Shown here piece after piece: positions 33,570-44,660 of a stretch of DNA of 64,000 nucleotides. Source of the stretch: Myoxocephalus aenaeus (taxonomy: Eukaryota; Chordata; Actinopteri; Perciformes; Cottidae); contig JBAMJR010000031.1 of the NCBI GenBank assembly GCA_038501785.1, positions 7,325,501-7,389,500 of the forward strand, read 5' to 3'. The notes beneath the pieces were generated by a model, which was not told the origin of the DNA, did not search any database, and worked only from the letters and a program-made list of their open reading frames with translations. A program made the position numbers and the translations under genes. Numbering within the stretch: position 1 is the stretch's first letter; every line of letters starts with the position of its first letter.

Positions 33570-33828
33570 TGTGAGGATTTGGGCCGAACCCTGGGAGTTC
33601 TGCCCACAGCTGCGCCTCTTTCCCTGATCAGCTGATTCACAGCTGATTCTCGTTTCCTCTGATTACCTCCTGCTGTCAAATACTCCGGTCTTCCTCACCT
33701 CTGGTGTCAGTCCGTACCGTCTTCACCGTCTACCAACCTGGTCCCCCGCCTGGTTAAACCTGGTTTAACATCGATCTCAGCTGTCCTGTCGCTGCATTTT
33801 GGGTCCGTGAACACACCACACCATGACA
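33570..33828 (+). repeat. 3' LTR with internal deletion (259 bp)
   Basis: It matches the 5' LTR at both ends but lacks about 446 bp between CTGGTCCCCCGCC and AAACCTGGTTTAAC. The deletion removed the AATAAA signal present in the 5' copy and most of the U3/R interior. Confidence 0.85.
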
Positions 33829-34085
33829 TGTTCTGCCTTTGCTCTTCTTCTACACTTTTAAACAAAAAGAAAATACGGAGGACTTTTACATCTAAGTCAC
33901 GGAGATTTTTGTCTAGAAGGATAGACAAATGGACTTAATTTACAAGTAAAGGTAACACCATGCATACAATAAGCTATATAGACTATTTTTATTTGTAATT
34001 AATGAGTATGAATTGATGGTAAATTAAAAGCACACGGAGGGTGCAGAGGAAATGTGCTCTTTCTCTGAGCCGCTATACCTATGTG

Positions 34086-35191
34086 CAGTGGTGTATAGTA
34101 ACGAAGTAGAAATACTTTGTTACTGTACTTAAATCGTTTTTGGGGATATCTGTACTTTACTATTTATATTTCTGTTGACTTTTACTTTTACTTCACTACA
34201 TTTTGCAAAGAAAATTGATACTTTGACTACGATACATTTCCCCTGAAACCTTCGTTACTCGCTACAAAATCAAATATATCTTTATACATATTTTTTTAGC
34301 ATGAGACCAACATCGGGGACTGTGGTGGAACACAGACACAGAAGTCTCAGTGATGCCCAGGATGCTAGCTGGCGAGCGACTACATGAGGACGACTGATTT
34401 CATGATGGAAGCAGAAATGGAAGCACCTGCTACTCCCGCAACAAACGACGGTGGTGATGAAGACCAACACCCGTGGCTATATTTGCGAGAAATGTTTTCT
34501 TATGTTGGAGTGAAAGATTCTTTGTACCGGATGAAGTGCCTCTTATGCTTACCCAAAGCTACTGAAATATTGGCATTCAAATCTCCCCATCCAACCTCAG
34601 GAAACACATTGAGGTAAATTAAGATTAATCCCATGAGCCGCAACATTAATGTTTAGTTATCATAATTAGCATAAACCTGTTAAGATATCTAGCAGTGTTT
34701 CCCACAGGATTGGAGTATATTTTTGGCAGAGGAGGGGGGGGGAAGTGTTGACAGTTGTGAGATTTTGTTGATTTGAGTCATCTTAGCTATAATCATTGCA
34801 GCACTAGTTGGCTAACGTTAGCTAACTTAACGTTAGCTAGCCACCACACCATAGGATTGACAGCATTACGATTTGAACCGCGTCAGAGTTGGAGATGCAT
34901 GCAAGTGTGTCTAGCAAGTGGGGCTAGCTAAAGTTGTTATGCTTACAAAATGTCTTTCTTTCACTGTTTCAGAGAAAGCTCCTGAATGGATCACAGCCAA
35001 CCCAACTCCTTGTCCTTGATCATGGTGGCCACAGCACTTAAAAGAATAAACTTCATAATTCTTTTTTTTACTTTCAATACTTAAGTACATTTAATATCAG
35101 AAAATTACTTTTGATACAGTAAATATCAGAGTCATTTTCCAGTAAGGTATCTTTACTTAAGTATGGCTTTTGGGTACTTTATACACCACTG
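34086..35191 (+). mobile_element. hAT element with a BED-finger exon remnant
   Basis: The inverted ends read CAGTGGTGTATA and TATACACCACTG, with identical 8-bp target duplications CCTATGTG at 34078-34085 and 35192-35199. The 1106-bp interior carries a short plus-strand exon with BED-type zinc-finger features at 34384-34617, but no catalytic domain. The perfect target duplication suggests it is younger than the other hAT elements here. Confidence 0.9.
34384..34617 (+). pseudogene. BED-type zinc-finger exon of a hAT transposase, frameshifted
   Basis: The frame contains HPWLYLREMFSYVGVKDSLYR followed by MKCLLC, the cysteine half of a BED finger. The histidine half (NLRKHIE) lies in another frame because one base is missing near 34585. 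A GAG|GTAAAT splice donor follows directly at 34614/34615, as expected for a first transposase exon. The rest of the transposase is absent from the element. Confidence 0.55.
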
Positions 35192-35199
35192 CCTATGTG

Positions 35200-38100
35200 T
35201 GTGCAAAGAATGCTGGTATGAAATATGAAAAACAACCAGTAGTCAATGTGCAAGCGGCCAATTGAATGGTGATTTAAGCTTCTTTATTGGGTTCATATAG
35301 TGTGCATGACATTTTACCAACCACAGCCAAGAGGAAGAAGGAAATCTGTCAGATTCTGAGAAACCACTTCTCTCATGTTGTTCATATTTTCCTTTATTAA
35401 AGCTGACTCAATCCTTTATACTGGAGTTGATCCATGCTGCAGTCATTTTGACTCACAGGCAAGTAGCCTAATGATTTCGAGGCTTTTGGTGTTTGGCTGT
35501 TTCTGTGTTGCGCTGTTCGACCTCAGCTTGTGTCTTATGCTAACAATTAAGTTTGTATGTGAGCCTTTGTGTCCTCCGTCTGTGTTAATACAGAGAGCCG
35601 AGGGATGCAAATGCAGAGAGTTCTTAAAGGTCACAGGCTGAGATTTTTGTCTCAGAGTAAGGATACCTTGCTAACAAAATTTTGTTGACAAAGTGGAATG
35701 CTTTAACACTGTAAGCCCCAGTAATACTTTACAAAATACAACTTTCCATAGTGCTAAGGAAAATTCCTATCGTCTATCCTTTAGAGATGTCCTGCAAGTT
35801 CCCTGCAGAGTACTCACAGACGTTCTGGAAGAACATGAAACAATGGTCATGGCATGTGGCCGTAAAGTTATAAGCAAATCTGCACATCTCCACAGTTGAA
35901 ATTCTGTTCAAATGCTGAGCTTTTGGAAAACCAAAAAAAATCCCACATTCAATAGTTCCACTATTTAAGTGATAAACAATGAAGTGACTATTCTCCCAAA
36001 GGGAAGCCTCACCACATTATTATGTGTTTCTATTTTTAAGCATCTCTTAATAACTCCCATATGCATCACAATAATTTGAGCAGTAATGGGGAGTCGTTTG
36101 AATAAATTACTTGGGGAAAAAAAGTCGGTTACCTTTTATTGTGCAACATTTTGTTGAATCTCACTATGTAGTATTCCATAGAGTTGTGATTTTGCTGACT
36201 TGCAGTGTGACGGTGACAATGATAGGTTGTGCTCAAGAAGGAGTTTTGTCACCTTTGTGGAATGTCAAGATGTGACAGAGACGGATTGCATAGCTGTGGT
36301 ACATCAGTATGTCTTCAGTCTGTGGTTAGTTATGACATAATGATAAGCGTGATCACATTGGAGAGCAGAAAAGGAGATGACAGAGCGTAACGTGGATTCT
36401 CTTTGAAGACAGTTCATGGTTACTGTCGTTTCCTTACGGGATTCTGTTTCAAAGTTAGTGTTAGTATTATCATTTAATTTGATTTAAAAGATGTATTGGC
36501 AACATGCATGAAACAGTTGCAGCATTGTGATTCATAACCACTGGAAAATTGGAAAAGAATACAATGGAAAAGCCACCTCCCCCACACAGCCCTTTCATAG
36601 TGCTAGATATGTAACAAATCCTAAACACAAGCACTGACCTTACTCACTCAAAAGGTGGAGTGAAAACGACTCGTGGGAGCACAGGAAAATACAAATGGTT
36701 CCATTAAAAGTACAAGGACATGGACTTTTACAGATGTGAAACAACAATACAGACCAGTTTGAAGGTTCAGGTTTGGAGGCCAGGAAATGCGGTTGTTTTT
36801 GTGCTGAGTGAGTACCGTGTCAGCTCATGGTTTTCCATGTTGGTTGAGGAGTGGGGGCTGCAGAGGCCACCCTTACTGAAGGTTTTCCATCGTGGTGAGT
36901 CCTCAGACATACACGGCATCCAAGGAGTCTGTCGTCTCTGTTTATGGAGACGTTGAAACACAGTCCTGTTTTACCACAAGAAGGTTAATTGACAAAGCAG
37001 ACATGAACTGGTTTTAAGATGCAATTTCTATTTAAAAAAAAGTGTTGACCTATCTGGGAAGACAGAAGATCGACATAAAGTGCATTTACTGTCCCAAACA
37101 TCTTTAGTAAAAACACAGCTGGTAAGTGACCGTCGCAATGATGAATGTCTTCCTTTGTCCTGTCCAAAGCCTCTTTGTTATAGGGAGGAAAGCTTTTGAC
37201 TCATGAGCCAATTCTAGCAGCCAGTGTTTGTAGATTTAATGTAGGACAAGTGTTTTAGCAACCATCACAATAAGCATCCATCTTTACTTTGGCTGCACAT
37301 AATGCTAACATGGCAAGTTAGTTTTTATGTGGAGCGAGGGAGTGTAAATACACATACGTAATGTTTGGCTCTGTTGATAATTGGTCTCTTCAGACAATCT
37401 CAGATTGTCTCTGAAGTTGTCAGTAACAGGAATTTATATTAAATTGATTTCAAATGCTCTCTAAATTTTTTAAAACTTGCTCTCTGCTCAAGCCTGGTCA
37501 CACAATATGACATTAATGGAGTTTAGTTCATTGCAGTGTAAAGTCACTGTTGCCTCGTTTTCCAGCTGTCTTTGGAAATCCCATTGACACATATATACTG
37601 TGTATTAAAAAAAGGTGGTTTCTGCTGTCAAGGAAGGGGACTGCTGGATGCATTAGTTTTACAAGCCTGTCACATTTCATTTGTCATTCCCTGGTGTGCT
37701 GACTCTTTACGCTAACACGCAGCCTGATGGTGTTTAAGACAACATGTTTTTATGCAACCAGTTCTCTCAACTTGGTCTTTGTGACACACACTTAATGTAG
37801 TTTTTCCTAATGTCATGTTAATTGTTACTCTACTGCACTAAAATAATTGAATTCTGTTTCATTTTTTTTTCATTGTGAATTAAAAGAACAAAGGAAGGTG
37901 TACATAATTAAAACCAACTTCACTAAAAGCTGCATGGTGGAGACATGCACTTTACGCTGGATGCTTTCCATATGAACATAGCAGTAATCTTTGGAATTAA
38001 TATTCACATTACTATAAACTTTTTTAAGTTCTCCACTTAAAAAGTATTCAAATAATGATACAATACATTTAGTTTTATATTTTCCATTACAACACTACAT

Positions 38101-38699
38101 TTTCCACTTTGCCTGTTAAAATTTTACTCAATTAAGATTCTAAGGAATAATATACAATATAGCACATTTGATACAGTCAGAATAATTATCATGGGTTTAT
38201 AATCTATAAACTTTCCTCTGGCATGCTTCGATATATTGAGGGACATGTAGCTTTAGGGGGATTACCCAAAACAAGTTGAGCATTCAAATGATGCAATGAG
38301 GAGATTACCTTCATGCATTTGACTGTACATGTCAAATAAATCATAGAAAAACAAGTGGCTCTGCATACTAAGTGCTAATATTAACAGCTAATAAAGCAGT
38401 TTCCCCACATGGATAATTAAGTGATGGATCACAATAGTAGAAGTTCATAGTCTGTCTCTTGTTCTCATGGTAAATACCTGACGGTTAAAAACGTAATGTC
38501 ACCACAGGGTGCTAAATCTATATAGAACATTTTAAATCTTGTTTCAAACCTTGCTGTTTACAGGTGGGCTGACATAACACCAACATAAGCCATACAATTG
38601 TATGAATGTGTATGACTGTTGTCATTAAAGTGCTGCCTAACTATACTAAGTCATGTTTTATCCCAATAAACTCCAAAAAAAGAGAAAAACACACAAGCT
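35200..38699. other. Intergenic DNA between the hAT element and angptl2
   Basis: No coding exon, RNA gene or complete mobile element is recognised on either strand. The sequence is AT-rich with short A and T runs. RALGPS1 exons, expected from human gene order, were looked for by protein motif and not seen, though short exons could be missed. Confidence 0.4.
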
Positions 38700-39597
38700 G
38701 TACATATTTTACTGCACTGTAATAAGGTTTTAATACATTATATTACAAATATCTTTTATGTACAAACGCAATGTGTTGGATCAATTGACATCAACAAACC
38801 ACTAAATTTATACAGTAAATACAGTGCTTGATTCATACAAGCAAATTGGTGGATACCTGCTCAAGCAATTCAAGATATCAAAATAAGTTTTGTTGAGAAT
38901 AAAAAAAAGCAAGAAAGTGGGGCAACCACCTTGAATGTTGATTTTGTTCTTTGATGTTATATGTTGAATAAGTAGACTGTTTATAACTTCAGGTATTGCT
39001 ATTAATAGTTGTGTTTTTCTGTTAGAAAAGAAAATGGCACTGTTTTTTATAATATATATTTGCTGTAATTAATCTAACTGGCCAGAATATTAACCCTGTA
39101 TTACAAATCAATAAATGTCACTGTTAAATTACATCACATTTGGAAAAATGTATTTAGAATGAAATTAAAAGTCACCGGATACGTTTCCTGTGTCAACCTC
39201 ATTTGCTTGTTATTGCAAAAAACAACTTTACATACATACTAAAAATATATTCTCGGTGTTCTTATTGTTTTTCTCACTCGGGTCAAATGAGAGCACTGTC
39301 AACTAAACAGGTTTTTGTTTCATCAAAGACAGTGCATTTAAAACAACTCCTGAGCAATCAGAACATGTCATACGGAGAAGGGGAAAAGGTACAGACAACT
39401 GTCTAATGGTGCACAAAGTGCAGGAGGTACCAGTATATCAGCTCGTTTTGATATTGCACTTTCAACATCAGCTGTCTCTCTGTTTTCTTTGTGTGGTGCC
39501 ACTGAAAGCAAAAAAGACTACAGATTGTATGGGTTTTAGGAGCTGTCATGGTTTGTGTTTAGTTAGAGACACAGTACAGGATGTGTTCCTTGGATGC
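38700..39597 (-). other. angptl2: Probable 3' UTR of angptl2
   Basis: AT-rich non-coding sequence directly follows the angptl2 stop on the minus strand. No canonical AATAAA was found on that strand; an ATTAAA variant near 38728-38733 is the best poly(A) signal candidate. The downstream limit is uncertain. Confidence 0.35.
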
Positions 39598-41365
39598 TTA
39601 GTGGAAGGTGTTTGGGTTTGGACGGATCATCATGACCACTTTCTTGAGTGAATAGGCTCCACCTCTGAACTCGGCCCAGTAGACTCCATCTTGGTAGCGG
39701 CTGCGGTAGTGTCCTCCTCTGTACCAAACTCCATTCAAATTTGAATGGGCACAAGAGTTGTACCACCAGCCTCCCTTCTGGTAGTGGGCACAATTGCCTA
39801 GAAACATTGAAAAAAATAAACAAATATTTCAGGCTGCAAGCATTAACATATTATTGGTGGTAAGCTGCCAGGTTGTCTGGTTTAATACTTTCTAACATTG
39901 TGCTTTTTTTCCCTACCTGTATATGTATCATGGTCTCTGTCCAGTGTTGTGAATTGTTTGCCGTTATGCCAGGTGAGGGAGTCTCCAGCGTTGCCATGAT
40001 AACGTCCCACCCGTAGCTTGTAGAAGTCGGCTTCAGGCTCCACTCGGAAGCTGGCATACTCTGCAAACACCTTCCTGCCGGACCAGTCCTCCAGCGTGAC
40101 CAGTAATTTGTAGTTTCCCTGGTTAGTCAGCCAGTAGATGTTCTCCAGACCCAGCCAGTACTCACCATCAATATTGCCAAAACCTTGCTGTGAAGGTCAG
40201 TGATAAGAAAATCACAATCAGATCAGGAAATCATTTCTGAATGCTCTTAGAAAAGCTTTGAACAGGGGCCATGGTCGGCCCATGGTCTCAGATTCAATTC
40301 CAGCCTTGGGACTTTTCTTGCATCCCTCTCTCTCTTTTCCCCATGTCTACACCATGTCTACACCATGTCTATCAAATGAAGTTGTTTATTGTTAAGGAGA
40401 AATATTATGAATGGAGCCTCTGAGTCAAGTGTAAAGCTAGCATCGGGGGGCCCAGTTTTCCGCAAATGTTTTTGTTAATGAAATCACAGCAGGAAAAGTG
40501 TCTAGAACATTAGATCATATATACTGGATGCTGTCTTTCTGCTTTGTTCTGGCTCCGATCCTACTGTAAGTTGGTTTGTGGTATCCCCTACTCTGCACAT
40601 GCTTTGGATCATGGAAACACCCCTTCAGATGAGTGGACAAATGCAATTTCAGCTCTCGTGTGGTTTAAAGGTTTTTATGAAAGTCTTGAATAGATCTCTA
40701 TTGTTGCCTTTAGCTGAGATTCAACCCGGACCCATGTGGATGATGGGCCAGCAAACATTGAACGGCTTCTCCCTGTGTGAGGGGTTTCCCTTTCAAAAGT
40801 TAAAGAAGTTCCCCTGAATAAAAATGTAACTACTCCACAGCCCTGATTATCACGTATACCTAAAGCAATATTCTGAAAATAAGGGTTATTTTTAGAGAAC
40901 ATCAGGAATGCTGACACAACCAATTAATGTACAATATTCCCACATTTCTATTTTACTGTGAACTAATTTACAAAGACCAACGGATGTTGCAGGAATAAAT
41001 GACTCATGGCTTTGGCAGTAACCAAGAGTGTTACTACATCAGACACTTTGAGGGCTGACCAATTACCTATTCAGTACTGGTTCACATCTGGTTAGTGGCA
41101 AAACTAATAACATAAGCCACCTGCGTTCCTCTCAACTATGAGGTCCTTGATTTACTGTGAGGTTGTCTCACCTTGTACGTCTCCCAGTTTCTGAAAAAGT
41201 TGACAGAGCCGTCCACCCTCCTCTGTATCACGGTCCAGCCACCTGGGTCATGTCTCTGGTCACACCACACCTGCATAAGGCGGTTGGCATTGTCGGGCTT
41301 CACCAGGTACATGTCACTGGAAGAGTGGCCATCTTCCAGAGCCTGCAGACAATCTTTAAATGGCC
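39598..41365 (-). CDS. angptl2: angptl2 exons 2-4: fibrinogen-like domain
   Basis: Exon 2 (41365-41172) encodes FKDCLQALEDG and GGWTVIQRR. Exon 3 (40187-39917) encodes GEYWLGLENIYWLTNQGNYK through HNGKQFTTLDRDHD. Exon 4 (39797-39598) encodes GNCAHYQKGGWWYNSCAHSN through VVMMIRPNPNTFH and the TAA stop. The fibrinogen fold's Cys pairs and Trp-rich core are present with no frameshift. Intron 2 (40188-41171) contains a small degraded SINE-like stretch. Confidence 0.92.
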
Positions 41366-44300
41366 CTAAAAAAGAAAGATGACGACAATACATTTACAAC
41401 ATGTGAAATCCAGTCAGTTAAAACAATAATTCAAAACGTGAGTAAGGGAAGCGGAAAAAAAGCCATAGTGACACAAAAACTGTTTCTACTCTGTCACAGG
41501 GAATCCCATTTTTCAGCAGAGGCTCTCATTTTAACAGTGGAATTGACTTTGGCTGCTCCTCTCATAAGGGAAATGGCTGCCGGCTGTGCAGCCAAAAGAA
41601 ACACTGGCATGAGGGCAAAGGGAATCCTGACTACTGAATGATGAAACACGAGAAAAACGTTCTATCATCTGGGGTTCTTTACTCTGCAGGAGTACTATTA
41701 TTTTAGTTTCTTTCACTTAGGTTTTTGTACTTTATGATACATGTACACACTCATAATTCTAGTTAGAGGTGTGTATATTAAGCCCTCACATCATGTTTAG
41801 AAGAAAGGATTTCTGGGACTAAATTATAGACAGCTTGTGAAACCCCTTTTTTTCCAATATGACGAAAAGTTATGTGATGTAACAGTGTAGCATCTACAAC
41901 GTGTTAAGAAGATGCATTTCTGATCTACAACTGAAAAAAACTCTATGAATCAAAGAAAATTAAGCAGCATCAGCCATGCACTCTTCGGCAGAAATATAAT
42001 TCATTCTGCAAATGCTTTGGAGATTTTCGTGCAAGGTCAACATTGTTTTATTGGATGTTATGGTGCAAATCAGTAAAACCGGGTACTCCTGTGTGCCATT
42101 ATGATTTCAAACCAGTAAATATGGAAAAACACTAATGGGGCCACTGGCTCCTCGGCTTCAATTGGCTGTGAAAGTGTTTAAGGTCTCAAGATTTCACACT
42201 TGTGTGGTTTGCCAACTGGCCCGAATTACAAAGTGTTTAAATACGATGGAAACAAATGAAAAGAGAATAGGGGGTCATCCAAAGGAGTAGAGGTGAGGGA
42301 GGGGTTCAGTTTGCAAAAGATATAAAGAAAAAGGAGGTATACAAAAGAAGAAACAAAGCACCTCATTTATAATATGTCATGAGGTCCCGCTCAGTTGAGA
42401 AGCCAAACATAGGAACGGTAAAAGCGTTCACATAATGTGAATATCCAGAAGTTTGCCTCTCAGTAACGAAGTTGTTGTTTTAAAATTCTTTTAAATTGCT
42501 GTGGTTGATATCTGTCTCTCGGCTCACTCTCTGCCATCATTTACTCTCAGGAATGTCTGTTGAGCAGATACGAGCCAGAGAGCTGCCCTGCCCTGCCCGT
42601 CTCTGTTCTGCCTGATAAAGTCTGCTGCATGGTGGAACATATGACTGATTCTTGCCTGGTGCAACTGGAACAAATGACATCACTGACTCTCGGTATCTCT
42701 TTCTGTACGTACTTTACCCCCCTCCCCTTTTTTTTCTTCGACTCCATCCCTCCGTTTCTCACTGTTGCTCTTTCAGTTCTCTCTCTTCCTTCCTCTCTAT
42801 TCCTGCTTTGTGTGCAGTTCTCTGTTCGTGTTATGGGTTTATGTAACTTTTTGGGGTGTTAGTTGCATGGCTATGGGCAGGAAATTACTTGCCTCCTTTC
42901 AAAAATTCTATACAAAGGCTACCGTTCACATGCAGCCGAGTGAAAATAGCAAGCAGTAGCACAAAATGTCAATGGAAAAAGCTCCCACTAGTCATGTTGA
43001 GAATGGTTCCTTTTTTCCACCATTTTAAAACTGTTTCCTAATTACAGTGGGGAAAGGGAACAGCAACCGATTGCTCACTGTAACTGATGCCACAAAACAC
43101 CCATCACATCAATTTAAAGCTTTATCATTCAATCGTTCAAGAGTACCATAGGCACATGTATTTATTCTGCTAATATGCGTTGTGTTTTTGTGTGGGTTGA
43201 ATCATGGCAATTACATGATATGCATCTCAAAAGGCTGTAGACAACAGCATTTCTGTTCTCACTGAGAGCCCTTTGCCCTGGGAATGTGTGGGGTGTATTT
43301 AAATGGACTTTGAATGCAAGAATGGGTATTTGGTGGTGGCTTGTCATTAATGACAAAGAGGTTCACAACATAGTTAATTCAGACACACAATCCTTTGTTA
43401 GTGATAGCAACTGTTTTAGTAAGAATGCATCAACTAGAACTTGGAAATGAAGCTCCATCATTTCAAAGTTCATAATGGACTTTGTTAGACTCACCAGAGG
43501 GCTTGTTAGTGGTGGAGGGGCTGTGTGTGCCAGTGGGCATCGTTGGAAGAAGCACTTGAGATTTTTGGTCACTCTGGATCTCGTTGCTGATTGGTTTGGT
43601 AATTCGTGGAACGATAGGTGGCTGGTAAGGCTTTGTGAGAGGTGGTGATGGTGGAGGTGGTTGAGACCGGGGCTGGGGGACCGGCACGGGACGAGGGGGA
43701 GGGCGACTCTGGCACTGCTGCTCCAACAGAGCAATAAGACTTGATTGGTTCGTGGCCAAAGAAGCTAAGTGCTGGTACTTGTGGTCAAGATCTTTGTATC
43801 GACTGGTGAGCTGTTGCATCTCAGAGGTTTGATTCAGGATCTTGTTTTCCATCTGAGCCAATTCAAGGGCATTGTCTCTCTTCCTGATGATCTCATGGAG
43901 CAGCTGCATGTACAGCTGAGTGACTCTGGAGTTCATGTTTCGGCTCTCCTTCCTCAGAAGCTTGACCTCATTGACAATACCTCCGTCCACCTCTACCAAC
44001 TGCTGCAGGGTCTCGATTTGCCTCTTCTGTTTCTGTAGCTCCACATTTAGCAGCTCTAACTCCTGTTTGTTGACCCGATTCTCCAGCATAGCCTCGGGCT
44101 CCTTGGAGTTGACACAGATGGCTCCGGTCACTTTTTGTTGAGGCACAATGAAAGTGTAGGAGCACTTGTCCTGCGGCTGCTCAGCTGGAGCACGCTTGGT
44201 CCTTCCAGCATAGAGAAACTCTCTCTCCAAATCATCCTCACTACTCTCAAATTCCTGGGTCCTTTCCCTGCCATGGCTGCTGTCTGACGGACTCCCATGA

Positions 44301-44371
44301 GTCTGCTGGGCGGCACAGGCTAGTCCATAAACAAAAAGGATCCCCAGCAGGACCATTGAAGGGGGCTCCAT
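39598..44371 (-). CDS. angptl2: Angiopoietin-like 2, secreted fibrinogen-domain glycoprotein (four coding exons)
   Basis: Coding exons on the minus strand are 44371-43495, 41365-41172, 40187-39917 and 39797-39598. All junctions are GT-AG, with phases 1, 0 and 1, and they join into 513 residues (human ANGPTL2 has 493). A signal peptide (about residues 1-21) precedes an acidic stretch and an RTKR site (57-60). A coiled coil (about 91-205) includes the block RQIETLQQLVEVDGGIV, and sequons lie at N180 (NQT) and N208 (NQS). A proline-rich linker (about 223-280) leads to the fibrinogen-like domain (294-513) ending PNPNTFH. ANGPTL2 is known as an extracellular ligand of integrins and immune receptors acting in inflammation, matrix and vessel biology. 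The start is the ATG at 44371; the frame extends three codons upstream only to a TTG. Confidence 0.95.
40255..40380 (+). repeat. Degraded tRNA-derived SINE fragment in angptl2 intron 2
   Basis: A B-box-like AGATTCAATTCC is followed by TTGCATCCCTCTCTCTC, the layout of many fish tRNA-derived SINEs. Three near-identical CCATGTCTACA units are then tandemly repeated. The A box is not clear, so this is a truncated old copy. Confidence 0.35.
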
Positions 44372-44391
44372 GTGTCCCAACTCTCCAACAC
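43495..44391 (-). CDS. angptl2: angptl2 first coding exon: signal peptide, coiled coil and linker
   Basis: The exon runs from an acceptor (TTTTCTTTAG) ending at 44392, through about 20 bases of 5' UTR, to the donor CCTCTG|GTGAGT at 43495/43494. It encodes residues 1-292 plus one base of Gly293. The coiled-coil region is nearly identical to human ANGPTL2, whereas the N-terminal 60 residues and the Pro-rich linker diverge and are longer. That accounts for the size difference from the human protein. Confidence 0.9.
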
Positions 44392-44507
44392 CTAAAGAAA
44401 ATGGGGAAAAGAATAGAGAACATCATTGCATTGTTTTGAGAGAAAAAAAAACCTTCACTAAATTACTAACTTTTCTAGTTAGTAAGCAGAAGACTGTACG
44501 AGTATAC

Positions 44508-44660
44508 CTATTCTGAAACTGTTTTTTAGTAGGGCATCAATGGAGTCCTTCACAGCTAGGCGGCTTGAGATCAGAAGAAGGCTGCCCATCAGGTTACACT
44601 AGTCTTATCCTCCTTTACCCACTAGGAGCAGTTGGTCACAGAAGCCCTGTCTATACATAG
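44508..44660 (-). promoter_or_regulatory. angptl2: Tentative angptl2 5' exon and promoter
   Basis: On the minus strand a TATGTATAGA box-like string near 44651-44660 is followed by sequence that could be a non-coding first exon. A possible donor AATAG|GTATAC lies at 44508/44507. The acceptor before the coding exon (44392) requires an upstream exon, so something like this must exist. This particular choice is weakly supported. Confidence 0.3.

Larger units (their letters stand above)
31694..33828 (+). mobile_element. Non-autonomous Ty3/Gypsy-like LTR retrotransposon
   Basis: Two related long terminal repeats (31694-32398 and 33570-33828) start TGTGAGGATTTGGGCC and end ACCACACCATGACA. The 5-bp direct repeats TGTTC flank the whole (31689-31693 and 33829-33833), the usual Ty3/Gypsy target size. 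A purine-rich tract (GAGGGGTGGTAC) precedes the 3' LTR, as expected for a polypurine tract. The interior is only about 1.2 kb and holds a short Gag-like start just after the 5' LTR, then proline-coding minisatellites. No protease, reverse transcriptase or integrase region is present, so the element could only move with help. Confidence 0.85.

Noticed and set aside
43769..44141. Plus-strand frames opposite angptl2 exon 1
   Set aside because: They are mirror frames of the leucine-rich coiled-coil coding sequence.
44372..44380. Upstream extension of angptl2 to 44380
   Set aside because: The extra three codons start with TTG, not ATG. The first ATG in frame is at 44371 and directly precedes the signal peptide.
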